From: Bryopsis sp. KO-2023
Taxonomy: Eukaryota; Chlorophyta; Ulvophyceae; Bryopsidales; Bryopsidaceae
Reading direction: 5' to 3'
Assembly: GCA_030272585.1 (NCBI GenBank)
Contig: BSYQ01000002.1
Coordinates: 6,076,001-6,140,000 of the forward strand
DNA length: 64,000 nucleotides
The notes below the pieces were generated by a model. It saw only the letters and a program-made list of their open reading frames with translations. It was not told the origin of the DNA and did no database searches. The translations under genes were made by a program, and so were the position numbers. This document shows positions 1 through 10,629 of this stretch, piece by piece; the first letter of the stretch is position 1; each line of letters begins with the position of its first letter.

Positions 1-91
1 TCTGTTTCATCTTTTTTTTTGTAGTCTCCTCCCTCATGATCTCTTGTTCAGAAAAGAGTTACACAATGAGACGTACAAGTTGAGTACTCAC

Positions 92-340
92 CAGCGGCTC
101 AACGAATATATTCTCTTCGTTTGCAGGATTATCCGTGGGTTATTCTCACCCTGGGTTATATCGCTTAGATGACGGCCTACAAGATCATTGGCGGCTGTTC
201 GAACAACTGGAATTCCAGTTTGTGTGGGCTGGATAGACACAATTCTTAAGACCACCGCTCCAGCCTCAGCCAGCGAGTAACCCTTGGGACTGTGACTGAA
301 TCCCACTGCACCGTTTAGATCCAATGTTGATGGCACACTT
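92..340 (-). CDS. putative exon of an unrecognised host gene
   Basis: About 80 codons stay open on the minus strand and finish at a strong splice donor (GTGAGT, intron starting at base 91). The frame meets a stop just past that donor, which suits an internal exon. The peptide has a plausible globular composition (for example AGAVVLRIVSIQPTQTG) and no low complexity. A following exon may begin between bases 1 and 50, where a Lys-rich stretch precedes the window edge. The 5' boundary is unclear, since several AG acceptors lie between 340 and 400. I recognise no domain. It could be the end of a host gene or a remnant of a mobile element lying next to the KDZ transposase gene. Confidence 0.35.
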
Positions 341-639
341 GTGGAAGGGACTTATGCTTGCAAACTATCATCCATATTAGAAACTTCATGAAATTTGTAC
401 ACCTTTCTTTTTGTTCTTGAAATCTTCTGAACAATCCTTTCTTGTGTTTTTTTTTTTTAATGAAAGAAGAGAAAAACTCATTAAAAAAAGTAGGTCACGA
501 TGTAGACCTTTTGAAGACATTATGATTTATTACAACATGATGCCCAATTCGACACAATACAAGAATAACAACAACAAACATGTTTACAATTTCCTTCCCG
601 ATTGTCACAAAAAAACTACCCATTCTGCCTTGCCAACTT
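337..639. other. short A+T-rich gap, nothing recognised
   Basis: Homopolymer-rich spacer between the small exon and the KDZ transposase remnant. The KDZ frame may run into it on the minus strand, but no feature can be assigned. Confidence 0.4.
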
Positions 640-3600
640 TTTTTTCCTTTTTTGTTTATTCAAAAAATATAAAAAATGGCGAACATGCAATAAGAAATGA
701 AACTATGTCATAAAAATCGATTGAGTTTTAATGTTTCCCAACTTGGAATTTTGTTGTTCGGCAAGGCTTGAATTTTTCATGTCTAAAAATTTTCCACTTT
801 CGTACGCGGTGCAACAATTTTTGTGACCTCTCATATGGAGAGAATCAATCATCCTTTGGATGTTTTTAGAGAAGAGAGGCTCTCTATTCAAGGTGTATTG
901 TTCCGTGTTACAAGCATTATCGTAACAAAAACCTAAAACAACATACGAATTAGATTAATTTATATCATACAATATAATTGCAACAGAAAATTATTCAATA
1001 ACGAATACTTCGTTCCCACTTCAAAATAATGAAAAAAATCTTCTTACCACGTAAGATATTCGGATCCCATCTACAATACAACGCTTCGAAAGCTGTTCTT
1101 GGACTTTCCGCATTCGCCATTACAATGAAGCCAATCGCTTCCTCGTGCTCAAGACACCAAATAATATATGTCCCTAGGCAAATCGTGTGAATTTAAAAAT
1201 CAAGAGCGAAGACAGATTTATATATCCTTAGCGAGGCTACATCAAGGTAAACATCAGCAACGGGATTTAATCTTAATATATACACATATGTAATGAAATG
1301 CTTTTTCCGCGAAAATCAAACGTACCAGATGTCAATTGTCTCGAAACATATGCGTGTTCTGTGCAATTTTCCTCTCCTTGCCTTCGGGAGTCCGCACAGT
1401 AGTTCCTTAGTCTTCTTTTGATATTGTGATATTTGCCGAAGAAGTGACCCGTGCGTAAGAATGTGGTCTCATTCTCAAGTACCCCCTGATTCCCCACCTC
1501 TTCATGACTTGAAGGGAAACAACTCTCCGATGTATCACATAATGCGCTCAGCAACAAAAAAATGTCTTTCGCATATGCACCAGCAAAAAATGTTTTCATG
1601 CTCAATAAAATTTCATGAAGGACTGGTGCATGTTCGATAAGTATCCTTTCATCTTCCATACTAATGGAAAAATCTTCCTTCGACACTATACCCCTGACAA
1701 TATCGATGGTTACTGGAGGAACTAAACGGCACATAGGTGCACTTGTACCTAAATTGAATAGCAAAGGTCGGAGTTCATCGACGCAAAACAGTCGACCTTC
1801 CACCATCACCGATCATTGACAAAAACTGTTCAGAAAACCTATTCCTTCTTCATCATTTTCTTCCAACATTGCTTTGTGCTCTCCTACTGTTAATCCACCC
1901 CCATTTTTCCCATCAGCATATGCTAACAAATTAGCCCTCAATGCTTTTTTCTTAACAAGCACTTGATCATGGAACTTTGACCCCAAAACTGGTGGATCTT
2001 TTTGGTCTGAACCCCACAAGCAACTCAAATTTGCTTTTTTGCTGATGTACCCAAGCATCAACGCATCTGCGGTAACGACAGGGGCTGAACAACACGAAAA
2101 GCCTTGACTATAATCTATTTTTTGCAGGCCTATGGATTCAAACCATGCTAACTGGAAACAATCACGAAGGTGCCCAACAGAATAACCTATATCGGAAATA
2201 TCTCATCCCGAAATTTTGTACTTGTAACACAGATCGCTCCAAAAGCCATGAAAAGTTCTATTATGATTTGAAATCATCTCTTGAGTGTACTAGTAGAACA
2301 AGCTCCAGCAATATAAGAACTTGTTAATCAAATTCAGTACGCAATCCTTGGAGCCATCATAGCTCAAACTGTGCAAACAATCGTCGCACTGTACCGTCCA
2401 TGTAATCCCAACCGTGAATGTGGTCGACCCAAAAATTATGCACTCCTTGACATCAATTTTCTTCACGCACGTTTAAGAACAATTCGAACACTCGGTATTG
2501 TTGTGACCACACCTTGTTTCAAGTCCTATTTTCCCTTGTAACTGATTCTGTATTGGTCGTAGCCCAATAGGCTCTTTTGGAATATCCGCATGGCTGATAC
2601 ATGTCCTACGTCGCTGCTCCGTTAAAGGATCCAAAAATCTCCCCTAATTTTTCTGTAAATTCTTCATCGCTAAGCTTCACCTGCTGAGGGGTGTGCTGCA
2701 AGGTTGCCACAAGAGGGCAAAAATATTTGTGACGAACACAAGTTAGACATTTGGGTCTTTGTGGGGACTCCTTGTAATTCTCAATAAGTCCCCATGTCCC
2801 CTTCTTTTCCCGAACAGCTAGATATTCTTTCCCTCCAATAACTAAGCTATTTCCTATAACACCATTAGGGTACTCTGCTGCCGTACACCTTGCCGAATCC
2901 AAGAGAGAAAAGAACGTAGTTTCCAAAGACAACGCGGAAATCACTACTTTCCCACATTCACAATGACGTACTGGTACATTGTCGAGCTCTTCACTATAAA
3001 GATGATCCCCACTAAAAAGTTGGACACCATACTCGTCAGCATTCCCACAGCCATTACCAAATCAAAAGCTATTGCAAACACTCTTCCGTTCCCTTGAATA
3101 GTTTACGCCACATGTCGGTCACACATTCCAATGTTTTCGCAAGACTCGTTCTAATGATGATGGTAACCGACAGTCAATTCTTGTATTCGTTGGCGAATAA
3201 CCCTTCCAAGTGCCCCTGATTCGGTGGAATTGCGTTATCCATGCTCTTTTTCAAACTGGCTCTAAGGCCATGAAAGTAAGTCCAAAATTCATATAGTCCA
3301 ACATGCTCTTAGCATCACCTTTCCGTAAATCAACTGGTTTTTATCATCCCAAGTAACCAAAATCTTTCGTTTTTGTCGTGAGTGCTTTTGCATACGTGCA
3401 CACCGATATGAACATGTGTCATTCATGGCAGGAAGTTCAACAATAAGAACTTTTGGGGGCACCTACATTGTTGCATGTCGAAGTTATTCTACCCTCGACC
3501 CGAGACTCTATATCAACTCTACTTTCGGATATTCCAAAAAGCATCGATGCTTCATCACCACGTGCAACAAGACAAGACGCAACCTTGTGAGCTCTAGTTA

Positions 3601-4038
3601 TGTGGATCGGCATTTCACTCTTAATTTCTTCGTTTTGTGCGTCAGCCCATCCAACTCTGACACCTCCGGCGTTATAAATTCTAGGACAGCGATCACGAAT
3701 GATGGTGATGTGACCTTCATCCTCTTTGCGTTTGCTTTTTTTTGCATCAAGCTCTTTATCGGGATCTTTGTAAAGGCAAGAGTGAAACTTCACTTTGCAG
3801 CATCCCACATCAATAATACGAAACGTAACCTTGAATTTTTCGAAGGGGCTAAAAGGGTGAGGAAGTATAACCACGAACGCCGCAAAAACCGGCGAAAAGG
3901 TTGCCAGTTTCTTGAAGCCGTTTCCAAAACGACGAGATGCGATCTCGCAGTCGCATAGGATGAATAGTTCCATAGATTTCTTAAATAACTTATTTCTTCT
4001 TCTAGGGTTATCTCGGGTAACTTTTCATACTTCAACAC
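640..4038 (-). pseudogene. KDZ-type (Kyakuja-Dileera-Zisupton) DNA transposase, decayed, with introns
   Basis: KDZ transposases are DDE enzymes that usually carry N-terminal Cys clusters. Reading from 4038 downward, the frame shows a helical N-terminus, a Cys cluster (CLTC and nearby Cys near 2740) and a CDDC...YDG block near 2390. A first-Asp region follows (ADALMLGY, near 2050), then a GSKFHDQVLV block, CTEH...LTSGTY, CLEHEEAIGF, the second-Asp motif CYDNACN (near 920) and AEQQNSKL with the expected Glu (near 760). Two GT-AG introns, 1325-1174 (152 nt) and 1047-933 (115 nt), restore the expected family order in phase. At least three in-frame stops interrupt it (after LFY, after NSFCQ and after IFMT), and the N-terminal half shifts frame. 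It is therefore a pseudogene, or a fragment of a once intron-bearing autonomous transposon. Termini were not found. Family assignment rests on recalled motif order, not a search. Confidence 0.7.
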
Positions 4039-4620
4039 TTTCTTTAACCTCTGTTGATAGTATCTTTTACCATGTTTTCTTAATTGGAGGACATATCAAT
4101 GATTGTCTCTGGTATAGCATCTTCTTTCACTACCTTGCCTCCGCCAAGGGGCTCGATAAAAAGCGCACGTCCGAGAAGTGAACACTTCTATGCCGTAAAC
4201 GAATCCACCTCTCTTTGCAAGGGTTTTCATGTCGTGTTCCTCTATGGAGGTCGTTTCCAACCTTGGTTGATCCCACCCAGAGGTTTTTGCTTCTTCCGTA
4301 TAAGATGCTCTCTTAAAAAGCCCATAGTATATATATGTATGTATATATATATATATAAATGAATCCGGGTACCATTATTCAAATTTAATCCTCATCAAAC
4401 GATACAAACAATTCACATCGCCGACAGTCATGCATGACACATCCACGATCAAATTGAAACTTTGAAGAGCTTTTGAGGCACAAACATCCACTTTAGGAGC
4501 TCTAGTGAAGACTGATCTAGACGTACATCAAAGATAGCATCTTTCGCAATTAACACATCATTATCCTCGTATTCGATCGTATCAGGAATATGTTGGAAGC
4601 CGCGGGAAATCCCTTTTGAG
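4039..4620. other. spacer with a short minus-strand open stretch at the hAT target
   Basis: Minus-strand codons from about 4620 to 4449 read an acidic, well-mixed peptide (IEYEDNDVLIAKDAIFD, then LLKWMFVPQKLFKVSI and a stop). Before the hAT insertion this frame was contiguous with sequence now at 11594 and above, where it stays open for some codons. It may be the 3' end of another decayed gene. No domain recognised. Confidence 0.3.
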
Positions 4621-4884
4621 CATACTATGGATCCGACACCGATATGTCGGCGTCCGACTTTCCCGATAACCGATAAACGTCGGTCCCAGACAGATCCGAT
4701 ATTGCCGACCTCCGACATAATCGTTCCGACTTAGTCGATGGGCCGATCTGATCGGCCCGACTATACTTTGTCGGCCCGACTGTTCCGATAAATAACGGCC
4801 GACTGTCCAGTTCCTGCTTCAAAACCAGATCGGATCGGGGTCGGGGTCGGCGTTTGCCGACTTAAACGGTTTCTGTCCGGTAAA

Positions 4885-4922
4885 ATCGGATCGGCGCCGA
4901 TCATGATCGGCGCCGATCCGAT
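4885..4922. repeat. perfect 38-bp palindrome in the hAT left subterminal region
   Basis: The 19 bases from 4885 (ATCGGATCGGCGCCGATCA) are followed directly by their exact reverse complement, giving two GATCGGCGCCGATC cores. It is a likely protein-binding or cruciform-forming site inside the transposon end. Confidence 0.9.
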
Positions 4923-5466
4923 CATCGATCACGATCAAATCTGGTTCAGTTGTTCACACCCGGGATCGTTCGTCGGTGTATGAGAACCTGAAACCGTCTT
5001 TTTTCCGTGCTTTTCCGTGAAGATGCGTGGAAACCGTAAAAAACAGCAACCGCGATTTCTGCACCGTACAATACCCCCCCCGAACGCAGACGTAAGGGGG
5101 CCAGTACTATCTCGACAGACCCAGCAGCGGCGGAGCTCAGATTCAGTTAACCCACGCCGAGCACCAGAAGGATCTACGCCATCGGCTGGAATTGGAACTG
5201 GAAGCCGTACTGGAGCAGGGCAACTATCAGCCACCGGTGAGCGCAGCAACAAACCGTCACTGAGCAGGGGGTTGGGCCTGTCCCTAGAAAGTGTGAAAAT
5301 AGTTTTCATTTGAAAGGTGCTACAAACAGTGACAGTGTTTTGGCCAACTTGTGGCTGCCCTGCAGTTGATGTTCCATCCCACAGTTCAGCACAGACAGGT
5401 GTGCCCAACCCGGTCCGGAGCAGCAAGTGGGTGGATGCCCTTTTTGTACATGATGCTGAGGGAAAA

Positions 5467-7638
5467 ATGGAGGTTTTTGTTGATGAGCTGGAGAAACCGA
5501 TCGTGACCTGTAGGATCTGTTCAGCTCGGTTGGTGTTTAAAAAGGGTGGGCGGACCCCATTGGTGGGCCATGCCAGAAAGCATGGCCTGGGCACGAGGGA
5601 ACAAATGCGGTTTGCAGTTCAGATGGGGTTTCGGGAACAGCTTAATCAGATTCAGAATGGGGGGCACCGGATGGCATCGTTTGGGACTCAAAGAACATTG
5701 CCTTTCGTGTCGAAATGGAGCAGCCAGAGCCGGGAGTACAAGAAATATCGGCATCAGGTCATGAAGTTCGTGGTCAGCACCGGAGCACCGTTCAGAGCAG
5801 TGGAGGATGTGCAATTCAGGGCCATGTGCACCTCTCTGAATGCATCAGCACCGCCTCTGAGTGCAAAGACAATCTCTCACCAGGTCGGGGTGGCAGCCGA
5901 GGCCCTCAGGAAACAGATCAGGGATGAAAACTTGGCCAGATTCAGACCCTGTTTTGTTGCAGACGGCTGGTCACAGAGCCCCAACCACTGGTTTGCCATG
6001 GGCGCCGTGTATATTCACAGAGATACTGATCAGGATCTGTTTCAACTGAAGCGGATCAGTTTGGGTACCTGGGATCTGAAGGGGAATTGTGACGCTGATG
6101 ATATAAGGAAAAAAATGGATCAGATTCGGATTGAGTATAACCTTACCGGGTACAGGGCCAGTATAGTAACTGATCATGAGGCCAGGATGGGAGCTGCGTG
6201 TGAGCGGGCGGAACTGTATGACTGGCACGGATGCGGAACCCACAGAATCAACCTCGGGGTCAGAAAAGCTCTCAAAAACATATCTGCTCCGTTGGATGAC
6301 CTGATCAGTACGGTACACCGGCTCTGTGTGCATATCATGGGCTCCGCAACACAATGGGAAACATTCAAGGCTATTCAGTTGGCGCGGTTGGACAGGGAGC
6401 AGGCTGAGCAGGATATTCTCGAGATCACACGTGCAACAGAAGCTGAGATGAGAAGTGAAGCCAGCCACAATGTGAGCAGTGAGGGTCAGAATGAGGGTGT
6501 CACTACAGCTCAGGGGCAGGGTCAGAACCCGGGTGGCAGTCAGAATCAGGGGCAGGCTGCAAGTATGGATCAGAATCCGGTTCAGGAGGACGAGGATGCC
6601 CCCCCCATATACTCATCTGATGAAGACACATGTCCTGATGATGGAGACGATGTGGAAGAAGAAGAAGACTGTCCAGGTCCGGTCAGGAAATCGCAGCGGG
6701 TTCTGAGACTGACCCTGCCTGTTGAAACCAGGTGGAACAGCACGTGGTACATGATCCATCGGTTCCTGATCCTGAAGGAGGACGTGCAGGAATTGTCACA
6801 AACATTACCGGATCAGTATCAGGTGACGGAAGAACAATGGGAACAGCTCAGGGTGCTGCATTCGATTCTGAGGCCATACAAGGAGGCAACCAAACGGATG
6901 GAGGCGGAAAAAACTGTGACGTGCTCGCTGGTTCTGATGGTCATGGCCAGGATCAGTCAACACATCGATGAAATGCGCATTGATGATCTGGAACTAGACT
7001 TGTTCAGAATCAGTATCAGATCCTGTATGGACGAACAGTTTGACGATCCCAATTGGCTCCGTGCCGTGGGCTGTATGCAACAGCTGGATCCGTCACGATT
7101 GCGATTGGATGATCCTGTTATCACCCAGTATCTGTGGGGATCAGATGGGTTCCAGTATTTAAAATCAGAGTGGTCTCGGAGCGATTTGTGGATTGCTGAT
7201 GTGTTCAAGGAGTGTGAGAAACTGGTTCAAGATATCAAAGGAAGACATGGGCAAGAGGGTGGATCAGGGGGTTGTGGAAGTGACGAGGGCTCCAACAAGA
7301 AAGGGGCGAGACCCAAGTATGATTGGCTCACATCTGTGGATCCTGCTGCTGACCAGTACGGTACTGTAACGGATGAGTGGCACCGGTACTGTGGGATGAG
7401 GGCAACCCCCTTGACAAGCGTTCCAGGTTCAGGTCTGGAATGGTGGAGAATAAATCAGGCTCTGTATCCGAATGTTGCAGTTCTGGCAGCAGAATATTTG
7501 TGCGTACCTGCCTCCAGTGCCTCGGTGGAACGGATGTTCAGTGTCAACGGCCATCAACTCAATAAACGCCGACGACTGATTGAACACAGTAAGGTACGGG
7601 ATCTGACCATGCTGCGGGATAATCTGGATTTGATTTAG
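5467..7638 (+). CDS. hAT transposase (BED finger, RNase H-like DDE, hAT dimerisation domain)
   Basis: The enzyme catalyses cut-and-paste movement of the surrounding element. From the first in-frame ATG it has 723 residues. The frame is open further up to 5317, so an N-terminal exon or earlier start is possible. In order: a BED-type zinc finger (CRIC ... HARKH) near the N-terminus; first catalytic Asp in FVADGWSQS (codon near 5962); second Asp in VTDHEARMG (near 6172) followed by WHGCGTHRINL, matching the C..H signature of hAT; a Gln/Gly-rich then acidic insertion around 6470-6680; and the C-terminal dimerisation region with WWRINQALYP and SSASVERMFS, holding the catalytic Glu (near 7528). All key residues are present and there is no internal stop. 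The gene ends at the edge of the 62-bp array, convergent with the element's second gene. Confidence 0.93.
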   Translation: MEVFVDELEKPIVTCRICSARLVFKKGGRTPLVGHARKHGLGTREQMRFAVQMGFREQLNQIQNGGHRMASFGTQRTLPFVSKWSSQSREYKKYRHQVMKFVVSTGAPFRAVEDVQFRAMCTSLNASAPPLSAKTISHQVGVAAEALRKQIRDENLARFRPCFVADGWSQSPNHWFAMGAVYIHRDTDQDLFQLKRISLGTWDLKGNCDADDIRKKMDQIRIEYNLTGYRASIVTDHEARMGAACERAELYDWHGCGTHRINLGVRKALKNISAPLDDLISTVHRLCVHIMGSATQWETFKAIQLARLDREQAEQDILEITRATEAEMRSEASHNVSSEGQNEGVTTAQGQGQNPGGSQNQGQAASMDQNPVQEDEDAPPIYSSDEDTCPDDGDDVEEEEDCPGPVRKSQRVLRLTLPVETRWNSTWYMIHRFLILKEDVQELSQTLPDQYQVTEEQWEQLRVLHSILRPYKEATKRMEAEKTVTCSLVLMVMARISQHIDEMRIDDLELDLFRISIRSCMDEQFDDPNWLRAVGCMQQLDPSRLRLDDPVITQYLWGSDGFQYLKSEWSRSDLWIADVFKECEKLVQDIKGRHGQEGGSGGCGSDEGSNKKGARPKYDWLTSVDPAADQYGTVTDEWHRYCGMRATPLTSVPGSGLEWWRINQALYPNVAVLAAEYLCVPASSASVERMFSVNGHQLNKRRRLIEHSKVRDLTMLRDNLDLI

Positions 7639-7699
7639 TTTCATTTGCTCTCTGCATCTGGTGCACCTTATGTTACCGTTTTTTTTGTTTGGTGGTTTT

Positions 7700-8195
7700 G
7701 GTTTTCAAGAAGGGTCTGGTTCAGAGCTGCCTCTGATCAGAGGGATTGGTGTGGTTGTTTTGGTTTTCAAGAAGGGTCTGGTTCAGAGCTGCCTCTGATC
7801 AGAGGGATTCGTTTGTTTGTTTTGGTTTTCAAGAAGGGTCTGGTTCAGAGCTGCCTCTGATCAGAGGGATTCGTTTGTTTGTTTTGGTTTTCAAGAAGGG
7901 TCTGGTTCAGAGCTGCCTCTGATCAGAGGGATTGGTGTGGTTGTTTTGGTTTTCAAGAAGGGTCTGGTTCAGAGCTGCCTCTGATCAGAGGGATTCGTTT
8001 GTTTGTTTTGGTTTTCAAGAAGGGTCTGGTTCAGAGCTGCCTCTGATCAGAGGGATTCGTTTGTTTGTTTTGGTTTTCAAGAAGGGTCTGGTTCAGAGCT
8101 GCCTCTGATCAGAGGGATTCGTTTGTTTGTTTTGGTTTTCAAGAAGGGTCTGGTTCAGAGCTGCCTCTGATCAGAGGGATTGGTGTGGTTGTTTT
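7700..8195 (+). repeat. tandem array, 8 units of 62 bp
   Basis: Units begin GGTTTTCAAGAAGGGTCTGG and differ mainly in a short variable tail (TTGGTGTGG or TTCGTTTGTTTG). Each contains the palindrome CTCTGATCAGAG. It lies just after the transposase stop. There is no coding sense; it may form the 3' UTR of the transposase transcript. Confidence 0.95.
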
Positions 8196-8360
8196 CGGTT
8201 TTTGTTATGTTGTGTAACAGATGATAACATGAACCAGTGTTAAACTCTCAAGACACAAACTTGCTTTCAAACTCTGTTTAAAAGATCTCCAGCCCCGGTT
8301 TATAACCCACAAACCAAAACCTGATCAGATCCCAATCTGAATCAGTCTATATAAAAAAAA

Positions 8361-8828
8361 AACCTGATCAGCATCACTCTGAATCAGGAAAAAAAAATCA
8401 TTGTTCACCCCCCCTCCCAAAGACAAAGGAACCAAAAAAACCTGATCAGCATCACTCTGAATCAGGAAAAAAAAATCATTGTTCACCCCCCCTCCCAAAG
8501 ACAAAGGAACCAAAAAAACCTGATCAGCATCACTCTGAATCAGGAAAAAAAAATCATTGTTCACCCCCCCTCCCAAAGACAAAGGAACCAAAAAAACCTG
8601 ATCAGCATCACTCTGAATCAGGAAAAAAAAATCATTGTTCACCCCCCCTCCCAAAGACAAAGGAACCAAAAAAACCTGATCAGCATCACTCTGAACCAGG
8701 AAAAAACAACCATTGTTCACCCCCCCCCCCCAAAGACAAAGGAACCAAAGGAACCTGATCAGCATCACTCTGAACCAGGAAAAAACAACCATTGTTCACC
8801 CCCCTTCCCAAACAAAAAAACTCAAACC
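8361..8828 (+). repeat. tandem array, 6 units of 78 bp
   Basis: Units begin AACCTGATCAGCATCACTCT, followed by an A run and a C run. Because 78 is a multiple of three, a frame stays open on the minus strand through the array and gives a 26-residue repeat, but this is a by-product of unit length. The array lies just beyond the stop of the minus-strand second gene, so the two arrays occupy the gap between two converging genes. Both carry CTGATCAG-type palindromes. Confidence 0.93.
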
Positions 8829-8867
8829 ATTCCCAGAAACCCTCACGACCGAGTGAAGTGTGCTGAA

Positions 8868-10629
8868 TCACCAGGCACTGCGCCCACTCTCATAACGCTC
8901 CAGTCGCTCCTGCCTATCCTGCTCCCACCTGTCCTGCTCCCGCCTGTCCTGCTCCCGCCTGTCCTGCTCCTGCCTGTCCTGCTCCTGCTCAGCCTGCAGA
9001 GTCGGCTCCCGTCGCTGCTGGTGGTCTGATACCTCCACATGCTCCTCCACATGTTCTCCCACACTTCTGACTCTGATAACGCAAGATATATTTTGTGCAT
9101 GTTTGGCAAACGGGATCAGCTCCTGATTATCAGTTTCCCTGTATACCATATCTGGTCCGATCGCGATTCTGTGAAATTTCAATGCTTCTTTTAGCCTGTG
9201 CAGGATCCAGGAGTTTTCTACCGCAACGTTTTGCAGGAACTGGCATAAGTGCGTCATCGACATGAAACTGATCGGAAACTGGAGCTGGTAGTCTGGTGTG
9301 AAACTATAAAACGTCCCTGCATTCATCAACCGCCTCTGTTCTTCAAACCTATCCCTTTCAGTGGGTGTACTGATCCTGGTCGGCATCGGTGAATCCCGTC
9401 TCTGCAAATTTCCATGGTCGTCCAGTTTACAACGCAATCCATCAAAATCACGGGGCCAAGGTGTTGCACCATAGGCTCGCAGGAGTTCCTCCCGGGTCTG
9501 GTTCTGCCTCATGTTCGGGGGTGGCCCCCTCCCACCGGGTCTGCTCTGGTTCTGCCTCATGTTCGGGGGTGGCCCCCTCCCACCGGGTCTGATCTGGTTC
9601 TGCATCATGTTCGGGGGTGGCCCCCTCCCAGTGGTCCTGAGGACCCTGCCCCTGCCCGGGCCCACACCCATGCCTCCACCAAACGCCCAGGCTGATCCTG
9701 ATGGCAATCCACTTCCAGATGGCAGACCACTTCCAGATGGCAATCCACTTCCAGATGGCAGACCACTTCCAGATGGCAGACCACTTCCAGATCGCCACTC
9801 ACCTGGTCCAGCTCCGGTTCTGGGACGTTGCCGGGGTGGCTCCACCTCCCCATCCTCGTATTCTGAATCTGATTCTGGTCCAGGACCAGGTCCGAATTCA
9901 CCAATGAACTGGACTTCCTCCTCCTGATCGTGTTCCATTTCACCCCACCTGTCCTGGGGTTCCACCTGCACACACACCATGTTGCGGGTCAGGAATCTAT
10001 TTTGAGACTGATACACTGTGGACTTTGTTACCGAAAGTTTGAAATAATATGCACTCTGGAAATACTGATGGTCATGTTGGTTTAATTCATTGGTATCATT
10101 GATTGGACAAACCTTGATTTCTGGTCCAGCAGACCTCGACCATGCTGATGCAGTTCCAGGTGGGAGTGTTCCAGGTGGGAGTGTTCCAGGTGCTGAAACT
10201 GGTGCAGGTGCTGAAACTGGTGCAGGTGCTGAAACTGGTTCAGGTGCTGGTAGGGCGAGGACGAAGTCACCGCTGATTTCAGTGTTCATCAGGACCATCA
10301 TTCGAAGTTCATCTCGCAACTGATCAAGACTCTGGTGCAGATCCATGGCTTTAAGCAGAACTGCACCACACAACACTCACAAGTTCAGAGCATGTGAGAA
10401 ACATGATTGAAATGAAGAACACACACATAGATTCCTGACCTGTTTTCACTCCTATTGCCAGATGCTGATCTGAGTACAGTAGGGTAATGTTTTCCTCCTG
10501 GATTCCGGGTGGGCAGCTCTGCAGTTTCCCCAACAAGTGGTCTATCAATCTGAAACTGAACGGGTCGTCTTCTCGGGCCTGATCCCAGTAGGGCTGTCCC
10601 AGAACCGAAGCAATATTCAGAAAGGTACC
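8868..10629 (-). CDS. second gene of the hAT element, repeat-rich protein of unknown function
   Basis: Two exons are supported: 10629-10440 and 10360-8868, separated by a 79-nt GT-AG intron (10439-10361). Together they make 1683 nt, exactly 561 codons including the stop, and the upstream exon starts at a good acceptor (TTGCAG) where the frame would otherwise hit a stop. One or more 5' exons must lie within 10630-11190. The protein has an ordered N-terminal part (SVLGQPYWDQ, FSFRLIDHLLGKL), APAPVS repeats, an acidic patch, LPSGSG repeats, three copies of a GGRGPPPNM repeat, an ordered block (FYSFTPDYQLQFPISF, WILHRLKEALKFHRI) and a C-terminal REQDR repeat. I recognise no domain. Position between the transposon ends, convergent with the transposase, suggests an element-encoded accessory protein, by analogy with two-gene transposons. 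A captured host gene is the alternative. Confidence 0.65.

Noticed and set aside
3416-3958. Plus-strand frame of 180 codons
   Set aside because: It is the antisense shadow of the KDZ N-terminal region.
5017-5313. A separate small gene upstream of the hAT transposase
   Set aside because: No domain and biased composition. It may at most be an unrecognised 5' exon or leader of the transposase.
8325-8792. Minus-strand frame of 155 codons with 26-residue repeats
   Set aside because: It exists because the 78-bp unit is a multiple of three. No start context or plausible protein.
7700-8828. CRISPR-like appearance of regularly spaced repeats
   Set aside because: The units are contiguous tandem repeats without unique spacers, and the setting is a eukaryotic transposon.
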